From Curtobacterium pusillum (GTDB taxonomy: Bacteria > Actinomycetota > Actinomycetes > Actinomycetales > Microbacteriaceae), in contig NZ_VEIY01000002.1 in the NCBI RefSeq assembly GCF_007680845.1, positions 1-64,000 on the forward strand: a DNA stretch of 64,000 bases. The letters run 5' to 3'. A model generated the notes under the pieces. It saw only the letters and a list, made by a program, of their open reading frames with translations. It was not told where the DNA came from and ran no database searches. The position numbers and the translations under genes are program-made. Shown in pieces: positions 34,382 through 44,534 of the stretch. The first letter of the stretch is position 1, and each line of letters starts with the position of its first letter.

Positions 34382-35335
34382 ATGGGACGGACGACCTGGA
34401 CCGATGTGCCGACGACGCTGCGGAACGACATCGAGACCCTGCTCGGGGGTGCGGTCCTCCACGCCGCGTCCCAGGCGGGCGGGTACTCCCCCGGCGGCGC
34501 CGATCGCGTGACGACGGCGACCGGGCGGCGGGCGTTCGTGAAGACGCTCTCCCGGTCCCGCAACGCGGACGGCTTCGCGCTGCACGAGCAGGAAGCACAC
34601 GTCGTGGCGCAGCTCCCACCGACGGTCCGAGCACCCCGGCCGATCGGCACGCTGCGCGAGACCGTCGACGGTGACGACTGGATCGCCCTCGTGTTCGAGG
34701 ACGTCGACGGCGGCCACCCCGGCGCCGCGGGCGACGGCTCGGACGTCACCGCCGTGCTCGACGCCCTCGACACGCTCCCCCTGGCGACGGGGAGACTCGC
34801 CGAGCTGCCGAGGGTCGCCGACGAGCTGGCCGACGAGTTCGGGGCGTGGGACCGGATGCTCGCCGAGGGGCTCCCCGCGACGGTCCCGGCCCACGTCGCG
34901 GCCGCCGCCAGTAAGTTCGGCCGTGCAGCTCGCAATGCAGCAGCCCTGATCGACGGGGAACACCTCGCGCACGTCGACTGCCGCGCCGACAACCTGCTCG
35001 TCGATGCGGACGGCCTGGTCTGGGTGGTCGACTGGCCGTGGGCGTCGGTCGGGGCGCACTGGCTCGACCCGCTGACCCACCTGCTCGATGTGCTCGTCCG
35101 CGGTGAGGATGCCGACGTCGAACGGCACCTCGCCGAGCACCCGGTGTTCGCCGGACTGTCGGCGGACACCGTGGACGCCGTCCTCGCCGCGCTCGCCGCG
35201 CTCGCCGGGACGTTCCTCGAGAAGGGCGCAAGGCCCGCCGTCCCGAACATGCCGACCCTCCGCGACTTCCAGCGGCTCGAGGGGGTCACCGCGGCGGAGT
35301 GGCTCCTCCGCCGGTGGGACGGGCGCGGGCGCTGA
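34382..35335 (+). CDS. Aminoglycoside phosphotransferase-family kinase
   Basis: 317 residues of the APH/choline kinase-like fold. The catalytic loop HVDCRADNLLV (near 198-208) has the Asp and Asn of the HxDxxxxN motif, and VVDWPWAS (near 218) supplies the metal-binding Asp. The N-lobe has GRRAFVKTLS with the ATP-binding Lys. Substrates of such genomic APH-like kinases range from sugars to antibiotics; none can be named. A TACCGT box ends 8 nt before the ATG (leaderless). Confidence 0.8.
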   Translation: MGRTTWTDVPTTLRNDIETLLGGAVLHAASQAGGYSPGGADRVTTATGRRAFVKTLSRSRNADGFALHEQEAHVVAQLPPTVRAPRPIGTLRETVDGDDWIALVFEDVDGGHPGAAGDGSDVTAVLDALDTLPLATGRLAELPRVADELADEFGAWDRMLAEGLPATVPAHVAAAASKFGRAARNAAALIDGEHLAHVDCRADNLLVDADGLVWVVDWPWASVGAHWLDPLTHLLDVLVRGEDADVERHLAEHPVFAGLSADTVDAVLAALAALAGTFLEKGARPAVPNMPTLRDFQRLEGVTAAEWLLRRWDGRGR

Positions 35336-35408
35336 CCGGACGCCGACACCGGGTCTCGGTACCCCGACACTGAGGAACCACCGGGCCCCGGCGCGTACGG
35401 TCCTCGTC

Positions 35409-35870
35409 ATGACTGACGAGCACGACAGCCCGCGTCCGGAAGACGACGCTGCGCGCCTCGGACTGGTCGTCGTGGGCGAGGCAGCGGCGCTGCACTCGGG
35501 CGACGACGCGGCTCTCGACGCGAGCGAGCAGAACATCCGCGACACCATCGACGAGATGATCGACGAACCCCTGACCGAGCGGCAGGAGCAGGTGGTCGAG
35601 CGGCTGGCGGCAGCCGGGGGCACGCTCACCGCGGGGCTCAGCGGAGCGCTCGCCGCCCAGACGGGGAAGAGCGTCGACGACGTCCTCGAGGGCGCGGCGC
35701 GCAGCGTGGTGTGGCAGCAGCGCCTGGCGGCCGAGCGCGACGAGCAGGGCGAGCCGGGCGACCACGACGGCCGGGTCGAGCGAGACGGCCTGGTCGGGCG
35801 GGGCGAGCGCGAGGACGCTGGCGGCCAGCACCGCGACCGCCGCGAGGACGACGGGCGCGGCGAGGACTGA
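35409..35870 (+). CDS. Hypothetical acidic protein
   Basis: 153 residues, highly charged and predicted mostly helical; a central segment (EMIDEPLTERQEQVVERLAAAGGTLTAGLSGALA) looks ordered and the last 40 residues are a disordered Asp/Glu/Arg/Gly tail. No signal peptide or membrane helix. A TACGGT box (35396-35401) lies 7 nt before the ATG, supporting a real leaderless gene. Function unknown. Confidence 0.6.
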   Translation: MTDEHDSPRPEDDAARLGLVVVGEAAALHSGDDAALDASEQNIRDTIDEMIDEPLTERQEQVVERLAAAGGTLTAGLSGALAAQTGKSVDDVLEGAARSVVWQQRLAAERDEQGEPGDHDGRVERDGLVGRGEREDAGGQHRDRREDDGRGED

Positions 35871-35884
35871 CCCCGGCCGCGCGG

Positions 35885-37333
35885 CTACTCGGCGGCGTCG
35901 AGCGCCTGTTCCCGCGCGACCGCGCGCGCCGCGGCCTGGCCCGTGGTGGTGCTCTTCACGATGTCGCTCAGCGTGAAGCCCGCGGTGGCCCCGAGGAGGG
36001 CGTCCACCTCGCTGAACTGACTGACGACGCTCTTCGACAGCGAACCCGCACCATCCGACGAGACCACGGTGAGCGAGTCGATGTTGCCCATCGGAGCGGC
36101 GAGTTCCCGCGCGATGCTCGGCAGGGTCTCGATCGCCTTGACCCGGAGCACCGCCTCGGAGTGCTGGGCGAGCGCGTCCGCCTGCGCCTTCGTGGCGTCG
36201 GCTTCGGCCTGACCCTTGGCGCGGATGGCATCGGCGGCGGCTTCACCCTCGGCGCGTGATGCGTCGGCGGCGAGCTTGCGGGCGTCGGACTCGGCCTTCG
36301 CCTCGGTTGCGATCGCCTCGGCCGAGATCCGGCGGGCCTCCGCCTGGGCACGGGCCGTCTCGACCTGTGCGGCTGCTGCAGCTTCGGCCTCGACGCGGGT
36401 CTTGCGCGCCTGGGCCTCGGCCACCGCGGACACCTCGGACTCGAGCTCGGCGCGACGGAGCTCGGCACGCTTCTGGGCGGTGAGCTGTTCCTGCTCCACG
36501 ACGCCCTGCGCCGCACGGGCCTGGGCGAGCGGGCCCGCGGCGGCGGCCTCGGCGGAGGCACGGTCAGCGTCGAGCTGCAGCGCGGCACGACGGATCGCGA
36601 GGGTGTTCTCGGCCTCGGCGATGGCCTGGTCAGCGGTCGCACGGGCTTCCCGGGCTTCGCGGTCGGCTTGCGCCTCGGCGTTCTCGGCTTCGAGCCGGAC
36701 GCGTGCGCGCTCGGCGCGACCGAGGTCGCTGATGTAGTCGTTTCGGTCTGAGATGCCCTTGATCTCGAAGGAGTCGACGTCCAGCCCCTGGCTGTGCAGG
36801 GCGTCCTTCGCGACGTCGAGCACGGCGACGGTGAGCTGGTCGCGGTTCCGGATGATCGTCGACACGTCGGTCGCGCCGATCGAGGCACGCAGGGAGCCGG
36901 ACAGGACTTCCCGCGCGAAGTCGTCGATCTTCTTCTCCTGCCCGAGGAACCGCTGGGCGGCAGCCCGGATGGAGGCGTCGGCCTCGCCCACCTTGACGAG
37001 CGCCACGGCCTCGACGTCGATCGTGACGCCGCGGGAGTCCTGCGCGTTGACGTTGATGTCGATCGCGCGGGAGCTGAGCGAGAGCTTCGCGACCTTCTCG
37101 AAGAACGGCCGCACGAGGACGCCGGCGCCGAGCACCACCTTGATGCCGGACTCCACCGTCTCGGTGCCGTCGGCGTTCTTGACCTTGCGGGAGCGCTTGC
37201 CGGTGATGATGAGCGCTTCGTCGGCACCGGCGTTGCGGTACACGACCTTCGCGTAGACCAGCGCGATGACCGCGAGGACGATGATCCCCACGACGATCAG
37301 CGGGACGGCTCCGAGCGCGAACAGGACTTCCAT
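35885..37333 (-). CDS. Flotillin/SPFH-domain membrane scaffold protein
   Basis: 482 residues: one N-terminal membrane helix (about 8-30), an SPFH/band-7 domain (about 35-200, with GIKVVLGAGVLVRPFFEKV), then a long Ala/Glu-rich coiled coil (about 210-390) with repeated AEA/AQA patterns, and a Gly/Ser-containing C-terminus as in flotillins. Flotillins organise membrane microdomains. The NfeD-like partner often found beside flotillin genes is absent. Its last 60 residues (LGATAGFTLSDIVKSTTTGQAAA) are typical of actinobacterial members. Confidence 0.85.
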   Translation of the reverse strand: MEVLFALGAVPLIVVGIIVLAVIALVYAKVVYRNAGADEALIITGKRSRKVKNADGTETVESGIKVVLGAGVLVRPFFEKVAKLSLSSRAIDINVNAQDSRGVTIDVEAVALVKVGEADASIRAAAQRFLGQEKKIDDFAREVLSGSLRASIGATDVSTIIRNRDQLTVAVLDVAKDALHSQGLDVDSFEIKGISDRNDYISDLGRAERARVRLEAENAEAQADREAREARATADQAIAEAENTLAIRRAALQLDADRASAEAAAAGPLAQARAAQGVVEQEQLTAQKRAELRRAELESEVSAVAEAQARKTRVEAEAAAAAQVETARAQAEARRISAEAIATEAKAESDARKLAADASRAEGEAAADAIRAKGQAEADATKAQADALAQHSEAVLRVKAIETLPSIARELAAPMGNIDSLTVVSSDGAGSLSKSVVSQFSEVDALLGATAGFTLSDIVKSTTTGQAAARAVAREQALDAAE

Positions 37334-37442
37334 GACTCCCCCTCCGGACCAGGCGCCAGCCTGGATTCCGCATCTGTTGTTCCGTTGTCTTCCATCCTAG
37401 GACGACGCGCGGACAGACGTGGGGACAGACCTGCGGACAGAC

Positions 37443-37479
37443 GGGAGGCGCGGTGCAGGATCACCTGCACCGCGCCTCC
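37443..37479. terminator. GGAGGCGCGG-family palindrome after nadE
   Basis: Arms GGGAGGCGCGGTGCAGG and CCTGCACCGCGCCTCC pair over 16 bp around a short ATCA loop, 21 bp past the nadE stop on the minus strand. Confidence 0.6.
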
Positions 37480-37500
37480 AGGACGGACCAGCGTCAGCGT

Positions 37501-38331
37501 CTAGGCGCCCGCACGCCACCAGTCGTCGAACGGCGTGGCCGGCACCTGGCGCTTGTGCTCCGTCGCGCGGTAGCGCGACTCGATCGCCTCCGCGACCTCG
37601 ACCGGCACGTCGTGGCCCTGCAGGTAGGCGTCGATCTCGGCGTAGGACAGACCGAGGTTCGCCTCGTCCGTCTGACCGGGCGTCTCGTCGAGGAGGTCCG
37701 CGGTCGGGGCCTTCTCGTACAGGCGCGCCGGCGCACCGAGGTGCTCGAGCAGCTGACGCCCCTGGCTCTTCGACAGGCCGGTGAGCGGGGTGAGGTCGAC
37801 ACCGCCGTCGCCGTACTTCGTGAAGAAGCCCGTCACCGCCTCGGCCGCGTGGTCCGTGCCGACGACGAGCAGACCGCGCTGCCCGGCGACGGCGTACTGC
37901 GCGACCATCCGCATGCGTGCCTTCACGTTGCCCTTGACGAAGTCGCTCAGCTCGACGCCGGAGGCCGCGGTGTCCTGCACGACGCCGTCGACCCCGTGCT
38001 CGATGTTCACCGTGATGCCGGGGTCGGCACCGATGAACTGCAGGGCGAGCTGCGCGTCGTCCTCGTCCGCCTGGACGCGGTAGGGCATCCGGACGGTGGT
38101 GAACTCGGCGGCGTGCCCCTCGGCCCGGAGGGACTCGACGGCGAGCTGGGTCAGGCGACCGGCGAGCGTGGAGTCCTGACCGCCGCTGATCGCGAGGAGG
38201 AAGCCCTTGGCGCCGGTGGTGAGCAGGTAGTCACGGAGGAACCCGACGCGACGGGCGACCTCCTGCTCGGGGTCGATGGTCGGCTGGACGTTGAGGTCCG
38301 CTGCGATGGCGGCTTGGAGTTCACGCACCAC
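37501..38331 (-). CDS. nadE: NH3-dependent NAD+ synthetase
   Basis: 276 residues, the length of ammonia-dependent NadE (no glutaminase domain). The PP-loop AISGGQDST (near 47-55) and downstream motifs [20 protein letters not shown] (near 156-175) and [19 protein letters not shown] are diagnostic. It adenylates nicotinate adenine dinucleotide and amidates it to NAD+ in the cytoplasm. The start codon at 38331 follows a short intergenic region; no operon partner is evident. Confidence 0.95.
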   Translation of the reverse strand: MVRELQAAIAADLNVQPTIDPEQEVARRVGFLRDYLLTTGAKGFLLAISGGQDSTLAGRLTQLAVESLRAEGHAAEFTTVRMPYRVQADEDDAQLALQFIGADPGITVNIEHGVDGVVQDTAASGVELSDFVKGNVKARMRMVAQYAVAGQRGLLVVGTDHAAEAVTGFFTKYGDGGVDLTPLTGLSKSQGRQLLEHLGAPARLYEKAPTADLLDETPGQTDEANLGLSYAEIDAYLQGHDVPVEVAEAIESRYRATEHKRQVPATPFDDWWRAGA

Positions 38332-38367
38332 CCCAGTATCCCGCTGCTCCGCCGCGGTGCACAGGGT

Positions 38368-38535
38368 TCAGTGGACGGGTTCCGTGCCGATCGGCCGGAT
38401 GGTGTTGTCGTGGTCGGCGCCGATCGCGCACGTGCAGACGACACTGATCGTCTCCTCGCCCCGCGTGAGCCGGAAGCGCTCGACGTGCGGCGGCCCGACG
38501 CGGCGGTCGAGCGGGTGGGTGTCGTGGTCGTGCAC
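38368..38535 (-). CDS. Small hypothetical protein
   Basis: About 55 residues from GTG 38535 (GAGGACCACC upstream; GTG 38547 is an alternative). His/Asp-rich N-terminus, then a segment with beta-like alternation (HVERFRLTRGEETISVVCTCAIG) and two Cys in CTC. Composition and codon pattern look like coding sequence, but no family is recognised. Located between nadE and marR, 36 nt upstream of nadE in the same direction. Confidence 0.4.
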   Translation of the reverse strand: MHDHDTHPLDRRVGPPHVERFRLTRGEETISVVCTCAIGADHDNTIRPIGTEPVH

Positions 38536-38960
38536 GGTGGTCCTCACTTCGCGGGCCGGGAGGGAGTCGGTGCGGTGGGGACCCGAACCACCACCGCACC
38601 GGCGGGCCCGCGGCGACCCGAACGAGCCGCGGACCCTGCGGGTCGGGCGCCGGTCGGTGCCGACGCCCGAGCGGGTCAGGTGCGTCGGGAGGCGTCCGCG
38701 CGGAGCGCCGTGCGTGGTGCGGTGCGTGGCATGGTGCCTCTTCCTCCGGCGGAGCGCAGGCCCCACCGCTGATCCGTCCCCCGCGGATGCAGGGCCCGTC
38801 GGGTCCGCTGGTCGGACGGACCCGGTCACTCGATGCGCGGCTGGTGAGACCGCGTTCCTGTGCAATCTACAAGCCATCGGTCGCGGGAGGGCGATACCCC
38901 CGTTCGGGGGCAACACTTCGATGGTTGACAGTTAGAGATCGAATGGTTAGTGTTCTGACC
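38536..38960. other. 425-bp gap with possible micro-ORF and the marR promoter
   Basis: The gap is mostly GC-rich sequence without convincing genes. On the minus strand near 38676-38732 a GGAGGAAGAGG ribosome-binding-like stretch precedes an 18-codon frame (MPRTAPRTALRADASRRT), whose reality is uncertain. The right end carries the marR promoter: TTGACA (38925-38930), 17-bp spacer, TAGTGT (38948-38953). Confidence 0.5.
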
Positions 38961-39404
38961 ATGACGCAGCAGGCACCGCGACTCGACACCCCCCTCCAGC
39001 AGATGCGCTGGATCGGGTGGGCGCAGCGCAAGGCAGCCGAGGAATGGGTCCGCGAACGCGAACTCACCCAGGAGCAGAGCTTCGTGCTCGGCTACCTGCA
39101 GCGCACCCCCGGGGCGATCCAGCGGGACATCGCCGACATCACCCGGACCAGTGCGGCCAGCGTCTCGAGTCTCCTGCAGGGACTCGAGCGCCGCGGGCTC
39201 GTCGAACGCCGGGCGGACGCCGAGAACGCCCGGACGAAACGCGTCTTCGCCACCGACGAGGGGATCGCCCTCATCGCCGGCTTCGAGGACGCGATGCTCG
39301 CCCTCGACGACGTCCTGCTCGCCCCGCTCGACGCGGACGAGCGTGCCACGCTGCAGGCGCTCCTGCAGAAGGTGACGGCCGAACTGCCGGAACCCACCCG
39401 CTAG
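38961..39404 (+). CDS. MarR-family regulator
   Basis: 147 residues, winged helix-turn-helix MarR type: RDIADITRTSAASVSSLLQGLERRGLVERRADAENARTKRVFAT (near 53-96) is the recognition helix plus wing. The -10 box ends only 7 nt before the ATG, so transcripts are likely leaderless. Repeats TTCGATGGTTGACAG and ATCGAATGGTTAGTG around the promoter suggest autoregulation. The MATE efflux gene follows 178 bp downstream and is the likely target. Confidence 0.87.
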   Translation: MTQQAPRLDTPLQQMRWIGWAQRKAAEEWVRERELTQEQSFVLGYLQRTPGAIQRDIADITRTSAASVSSLLQGLERRGLVERRADAENARTKRVFATDEGIALIAGFEDAMLALDDVLLAPLDADERATLQALLQKVTAELPEPTR

Positions 39405-39522
39405 GGCCGATCCGCCCAGCGCACCACGTGCCTCCAGGCCGGTCCTGGAGCGCGCCCCACCCGACCGCGTCGGCACCCGCCGATCGCGTCATCAGTCGCG
39501 CCCGCGCGCACCGGCTCCCGCC

Positions 39523-39558
39523 GGCGTGCGATCCGGCGTGCGATCCGCCGTGCGATCC
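39523..39558. repeat. Three tandem 12-bp repeats before the MATE gene
   Basis: GGCGTGCGATCC, GGCGTGCGATCC and GCCGTGCGATCC are exact or single-mismatch neighbours, ending 23 bp before the MATE start codon and just before its AAGGAG ribosome binding site. They lie in the 5' leader and could be regulator sites or a length-variable spacer. Confidence 0.75.
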
Positions 39559-39581
39559 GTCGCGCCCCGAAGGAGTCCACC

Positions 39582-41030
39582 ATGAGCAGCACCGCCACCA
39601 CCGAGCCGCCCGAGCTCGGCACCGCCGCAGCGAAGAACCGCTGGTACCTCTCCGCCGCCCCCATCGGCCGCGCCCTCGTGCACCTCTGCGTGCCGATGGC
39701 CGCCGCGATGGTCGTCAGCGCTGTGTACAACGTCATCAACGCGGGCTTCATCGGCTCGCAGCACGACACGTCGCTCCTCGCCGCGATCACCTTCGGCACC
39801 CCGCTCCTCGGCCTCATCATGGCCGTCGGCGGCGTGTTCGGTGTCGGCGGGAGCGCCCTGATGTCCCGCATGCTCGGTGCGTCCGAGCACGACCCCGCGA
39901 AGGCCCGGGACATCAAGCGCGTCGCGTCCTTCGCGCTCTGGGGCGCCGTCGTCACGGGAGCCGTCCTCGCCGTGGTGGGCCTCGTGTTCCTGCAGCCGCT
40001 CGTCGCGGTCCTCGGGGCGGACGCGGCCGCGGTCCCGGCCACGAGCGCGTACGTCGCCGTCATGCTCGCGTTCGTGCCGGTGCTCGCGGCGTCGTTCGCG
40101 CTCGAGCAGATCGTCCGGTCCGAAGGCGCCGCCCGCCAGGCGATGATCGGGCTCGTCCTGTCCACCGTCGGCAACCTCGTGTTCGACGTGCTCTTCATCC
40201 TCGTGCTGCACTGGGGCGTCGCGGGTGCCGCGCTCGCAATCGGGCTCGGCAACGTGATCGCGATCGGCTACTGGATCGTCTGGCTCCAGCGGAACAGCGA
40301 GAACGTCAGCTTCGCGCCGAAGTGGTTCACGCTCCGCCCCGACGTCCTGAAGGGCGTGTTCGGCATCGGCGCCGGGGAACTCCTGCAGTCCGGGTTCCTC
40401 ATCGTCACCACCCTCGTGCTCAACAACCTCGCCGCCGGGTACGGGGACGACCCGCTCGCCGCGATGGGGGTCGCCGTCCGGATCGCCCAGGTGCCGGAGT
40501 TCCTCGTGATGGGCGTCACGATCGGCGTCCTCCCGCTGCTCGCCTACGCGTTCGGCAAGGGCGACGCGGCACGGCTCCGGTCGGCGCTCCGCGGTGCGGC
40601 GTTCACCGTCGGGACGATCGTCCTGGTGTTCTCCGGCACGGTGTTCGTCTTCCGGGAGCCGGTCTTCACGATCTTCTCCGGCGACCACTCGGTGCTCGCG
40701 ATCGGTCTGACCATCCTCACGGCACAGCTCGTCGCGACGATCGTCAACGGTTTCACGGGGCTCCTCACCTCGCTGTTCCAGGCGACCGGGATGGTGCTGC
40801 CCGCGATGGTGCTGTCGATGGCGCAGGGCGTGCTGTTCATCCCCATCGTCATCGTCGGCAACCTGTGGTTCGGGCTCGCCGGGATCATCTGGGCGCTCAC
40901 CGTCACCGAGGTCCTGGTGTTCGTCGCCGCCCTCGTGCTCTGGCTCGGGTCCCGCGGACGGATCGCGCGGGGGCTCGCCGAGGGTTCGCCGGAGCGGGCG
41001 GACGCAGCGCTCGAGGAGGCCGCCGCCTGA
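39582..41030 (+). CDS. MATE-family efflux transporter
   Basis: 482 residues with 12 predicted helices and two homologous halves, as in MATE (NorM/DinF-like) cation-coupled exporters: MAAAMVVSAVYNVINAGFIG in helix 1 and the second-half start GIGAGELLQSGFLIVTTLVLNNLA (near 263). AAGGAG lies 10 nt before the ATG. It follows a MarR regulator gene, a frequent pairing for stress- or drug-induced efflux. Substrate unknown. Confidence 0.88.
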   Translation: MSSTATTEPPELGTAAAKNRWYLSAAPIGRALVHLCVPMAAAMVVSAVYNVINAGFIGSQHDTSLLAAITFGTPLLGLIMAVGGVFGVGGSALMSRMLGASEHDPAKARDIKRVASFALWGAVVTGAVLAVVGLVFLQPLVAVLGADAAAVPATSAYVAVMLAFVPVLAASFALEQIVRSEGAARQAMIGLVLSTVGNLVFDVLFILVLHWGVAGAALAIGLGNVIAIGYWIVWLQRNSENVSFAPKWFTLRPDVLKGVFGIGAGELLQSGFLIVTTLVLNNLAAGYGDDPLAAMGVAVRIAQVPEFLVMGVTIGVLPLLAYAFGKGDAARLRSALRGAAFTVGTIVLVFSGTVFVFREPVFTIFSGDHSVLAIGLTILTAQLVATIVNGFTGLLTSLFQATGMVLPAMVLSMAQGVLFIPIVIVGNLWFGLAGIIWALTVTEVLVFVAALVLWLGSRGRIARGLAEGSPERADAALEEAAA

Positions 41031-41387
41031 GCGCGGTGCCTACGAGAGCACCAGCTCCAGCAGTGAGCCGGCCTGCGGCGGTGCAGGGGTGCGGGTCGAG
41101 CTCTCGAAGAGCTCGCGGATCGAGGTGCACGGACGGGTGGTGGCGGTCACGACGACCAGCCCTTCGTCGGAGTGGTGCGCACTCCGGATTCGACCGGGCC
41201 GTCCCGATGTGCCAGACCCCGCGGACCGCGAGGTGCATCTGGACGTCGGAACCCTGTGTCGGCCCGGTGACGTCAGGCTACTGCTCCCCCTCCGCGCTGC
41301 CTCGGTCGCGTCCAGAACACGCACCGGCGCCGACCGCATCGGCCCGCCGGTACGGTGGGCGGGCACACCCGTACCCCGAGGAGCCCC
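41031..41387. other. 357-bp gap without a convincing gene
   Basis: No frame here has clear start, ribosome binding site and coding character together. Two adjacent minus-strand frames (about 41240-41170 and 41170-41040) have protein-like composition and would join with one frameshift, so a decayed small gene is possible. The right end holds a TACGGT box (41351-41356) and the GAGGAG site of the AI-2E transporter gene. Confidence 0.45.
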
Positions 41388-42527
41388 ATGCCCCTGTTCG
41401 GCAGTCACCCGCCCGTCCACCACGACGCACCACCTACCGAGGTGTCGAAGAAGTGGTCGGACTCGTTCGGCGGCATCGCCACGAGGTGCCTGCAGGCGAT
41501 CATCGTCCTCGTCATCGTGATCGGCATCGTCTACGCGGCGGCCACCCTCAGCGTCGTCACGATCCCCGTGCTCCTCGCGCTCATCATCGCGTCGGCGATG
41601 CACCCCGTCGTCTCGTGGCTCCGCCGGCACCGGGTGCCCTCCGTCCTCGCGACGCTCGCCGTCCTGATCGGCGTGCTCGTGGTGCTCGCGCTCGTCGGCT
41701 GGCTCATCGTCGTCGCCGTGATCTCGCAGTGGCCGGACCTGCAGAAGTCCGCGGTTCGCGGCTTCGGACAGCTGCAGGACTTCGCTGCGACGCTGCCGAT
41801 CTCGATATCCGACTCGCAGTTCGACGACGTCGTGAAGAGCGTCGAGGGCTTCCTGACGAGCTCGCAGTTCGGGTCGGGAGCCCTCGCCGGCGCCTCGGCC
41901 ACCGCGAACTTCCTCACGGGTCTCGTGCTCATGGTCGTCGTGCTGTTCTTCTTCCTCAAGGACGGCCCGGCGATCTGGGAGTTCCTGCTCCGTCCGTTCT
42001 CCGGCGAGCGCTACCGACGCGCCCGTCGTGTCGGTGACCGGGTCGTGCACACCCTCGGCGGCTACGTGCGCGGCACGGCGACCGTGGCGGCGGTGGACGC
42101 GGTCGGCATCGGAGTCGGTCTCGCGATCATCGGCGTCCCGTTGGCGCTCCCCCTGGCCGTGGTCGTGTTCATCACGGCGTTCATCCCGATCGTCGGTGCG
42201 ACGGCCGCGGGCATCCTCGCGGCGCTGGTCGCCCTCGTCGCGAACGGCCCCGTCGCGGCGCTGTTCGTCGTCGGCGTCGTCGTGCTCGTCAACCAGCTCG
42301 AGGGCAACCTGCTGCAGCCGGTCCTGATGGGCAAGACGTTGAAGCTGCACGGGCTCGTGATCCTCATCGGCCTGACCGCCGGGACCGTGCTCGCCGGTAT
42401 CACCGGGGCGATCATCTCCGTGCCGCTGCTCGCTGCGGCGTGGGGAGCGATCCAGGTCTGGGACGGCCCGGACCAGCCGGCGCGGGCGTGGCGGCAGAAG
42501 CGCCCCGAGACGGCCGAGGCGCGCTGA
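41388..42527 (+). CDS. AI-2E family transporter (PerM-like)
   Basis: 379 residues with seven to eight membrane helices in the AI-2E/PerM pattern: an N-terminal helix pair, a hydrophilic central stretch (near 115-165) and the C-terminal signature VFITAFIPIVGATAAGILAALVAL followed by QLEGNLLQPVLMGKTLKLHG (near 305). Family members export small molecules or act in stress and antiporter roles; AI-2 export is proven only for some. GAGGAG lies 5-10 nt before the ATG. Confidence 0.87.
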   Translation: MPLFGSHPPVHHDAPPTEVSKKWSDSFGGIATRCLQAIIVLVIVIGIVYAAATLSVVTIPVLLALIIASAMHPVVSWLRRHRVPSVLATLAVLIGVLVVLALVGWLIVVAVISQWPDLQKSAVRGFGQLQDFAATLPISISDSQFDDVVKSVEGFLTSSQFGSGALAGASATANFLTGLVLMVVVLFFFLKDGPAIWEFLLRPFSGERYRRARRVGDRVVHTLGGYVRGTATVAAVDAVGIGVGLAIIGVPLALPLAVVVFITAFIPIVGATAAGILAALVALVANGPVAALFVVGVVVLVNQLEGNLLQPVLMGKTLKLHGLVILIGLTAGTVLAGITGAIISVPLLAAAWGAIQVWDGPDQPARAWRQKRPETAEAR

Positions 42528-42540
42528 GCGCTGGCGCGCC

Positions 42541-42585
42541 GCGCGGCGCGGCGCGGCGCGGCGCGGCGCGGCGCGGCGCGGCGCG
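42541..42585. repeat. Tandem array of nine GCGCG units
   Basis: Nine perfect, contiguous copies of the 5-bp unit GCGCG lie 13 bp past the AI-2E gene stop, followed by GCGGCGG. Such short pure arrays are prone to slipped-strand length change and could vary between strains or be miscounted in assembly. Confidence 0.85.
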
Positions 42586-42930
42586 GCGGCGGTGTGCGGC
42601 GTCGGCGTGTGCGCGCCCGAGCGTCGGCGCTCGACGTTCGACACAGCACCGGTCGATCGACGCGTGCCGTGTCGCACGATGCACACGCAACGGGTGCACG
42701 CGCATCGTGCGACGTCACGCGTGTCGATCGACGCGTGCGATGTCGCACCGCGTGCTCGAGACCGGTGCACACGCGCGAGGGCGACACCGTCGATGTCGCA
42801 CGACAGCGGGTCTGTCGTTCCTGCGCGTCCGCAACAGTTGCACGCGCGCAGGAGCGACACCGTCGATGTCGCACGACAGCGGAGCCGTCGTTCCGCATCG
42901 GCACGCGCAACGAACACCCGCAGCAAGCAC
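42586..42930. repeat. Complex GTCGATCGAC / GTCGCACGA repeat region
   Basis: Two copies of GTCGATCGACGCGTG (42652 and 42723) and two of GCGACACCGTCGATGTCGCA (42781 and 42854, identity extending 29 bp) recur at about 71-73-bp intervals. Inverted words GTCGCACGATGC and GCATCGTGCGAC make local hairpins. The same words occur at 6300-6410. No gene is supported in this stretch. Confidence 0.7.
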
Positions 42931-42967
42931 GACGAAGGGCCCCGGCGCATCGCCGAGGCCCTTCGTC
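42931..42967. terminator. Terminator hairpin after argG
   Basis: Arms GACGAAGGGCCCCGGCG and CGCCGAGGCCCTTCGTC form a 17-bp stem with one mismatch around CAT, 31 bp past the argG stop on the minus strand. Confidence 0.8.
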
Positions 42968-42998
42968 CTGTCAGTCGACAGTCGTCAGTCGTCGTTCG

Positions 42999-44534
<1,536 letters not shown>

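Noticed and set aside
42781..42882. Two 29-bp direct repeats with a 44-bp spacer, suggestive of a CRISPR array
   Set aside because: Only two copies, different flanking words and no cas genes. The pattern belongs to the larger 71-73-bp repeat region.
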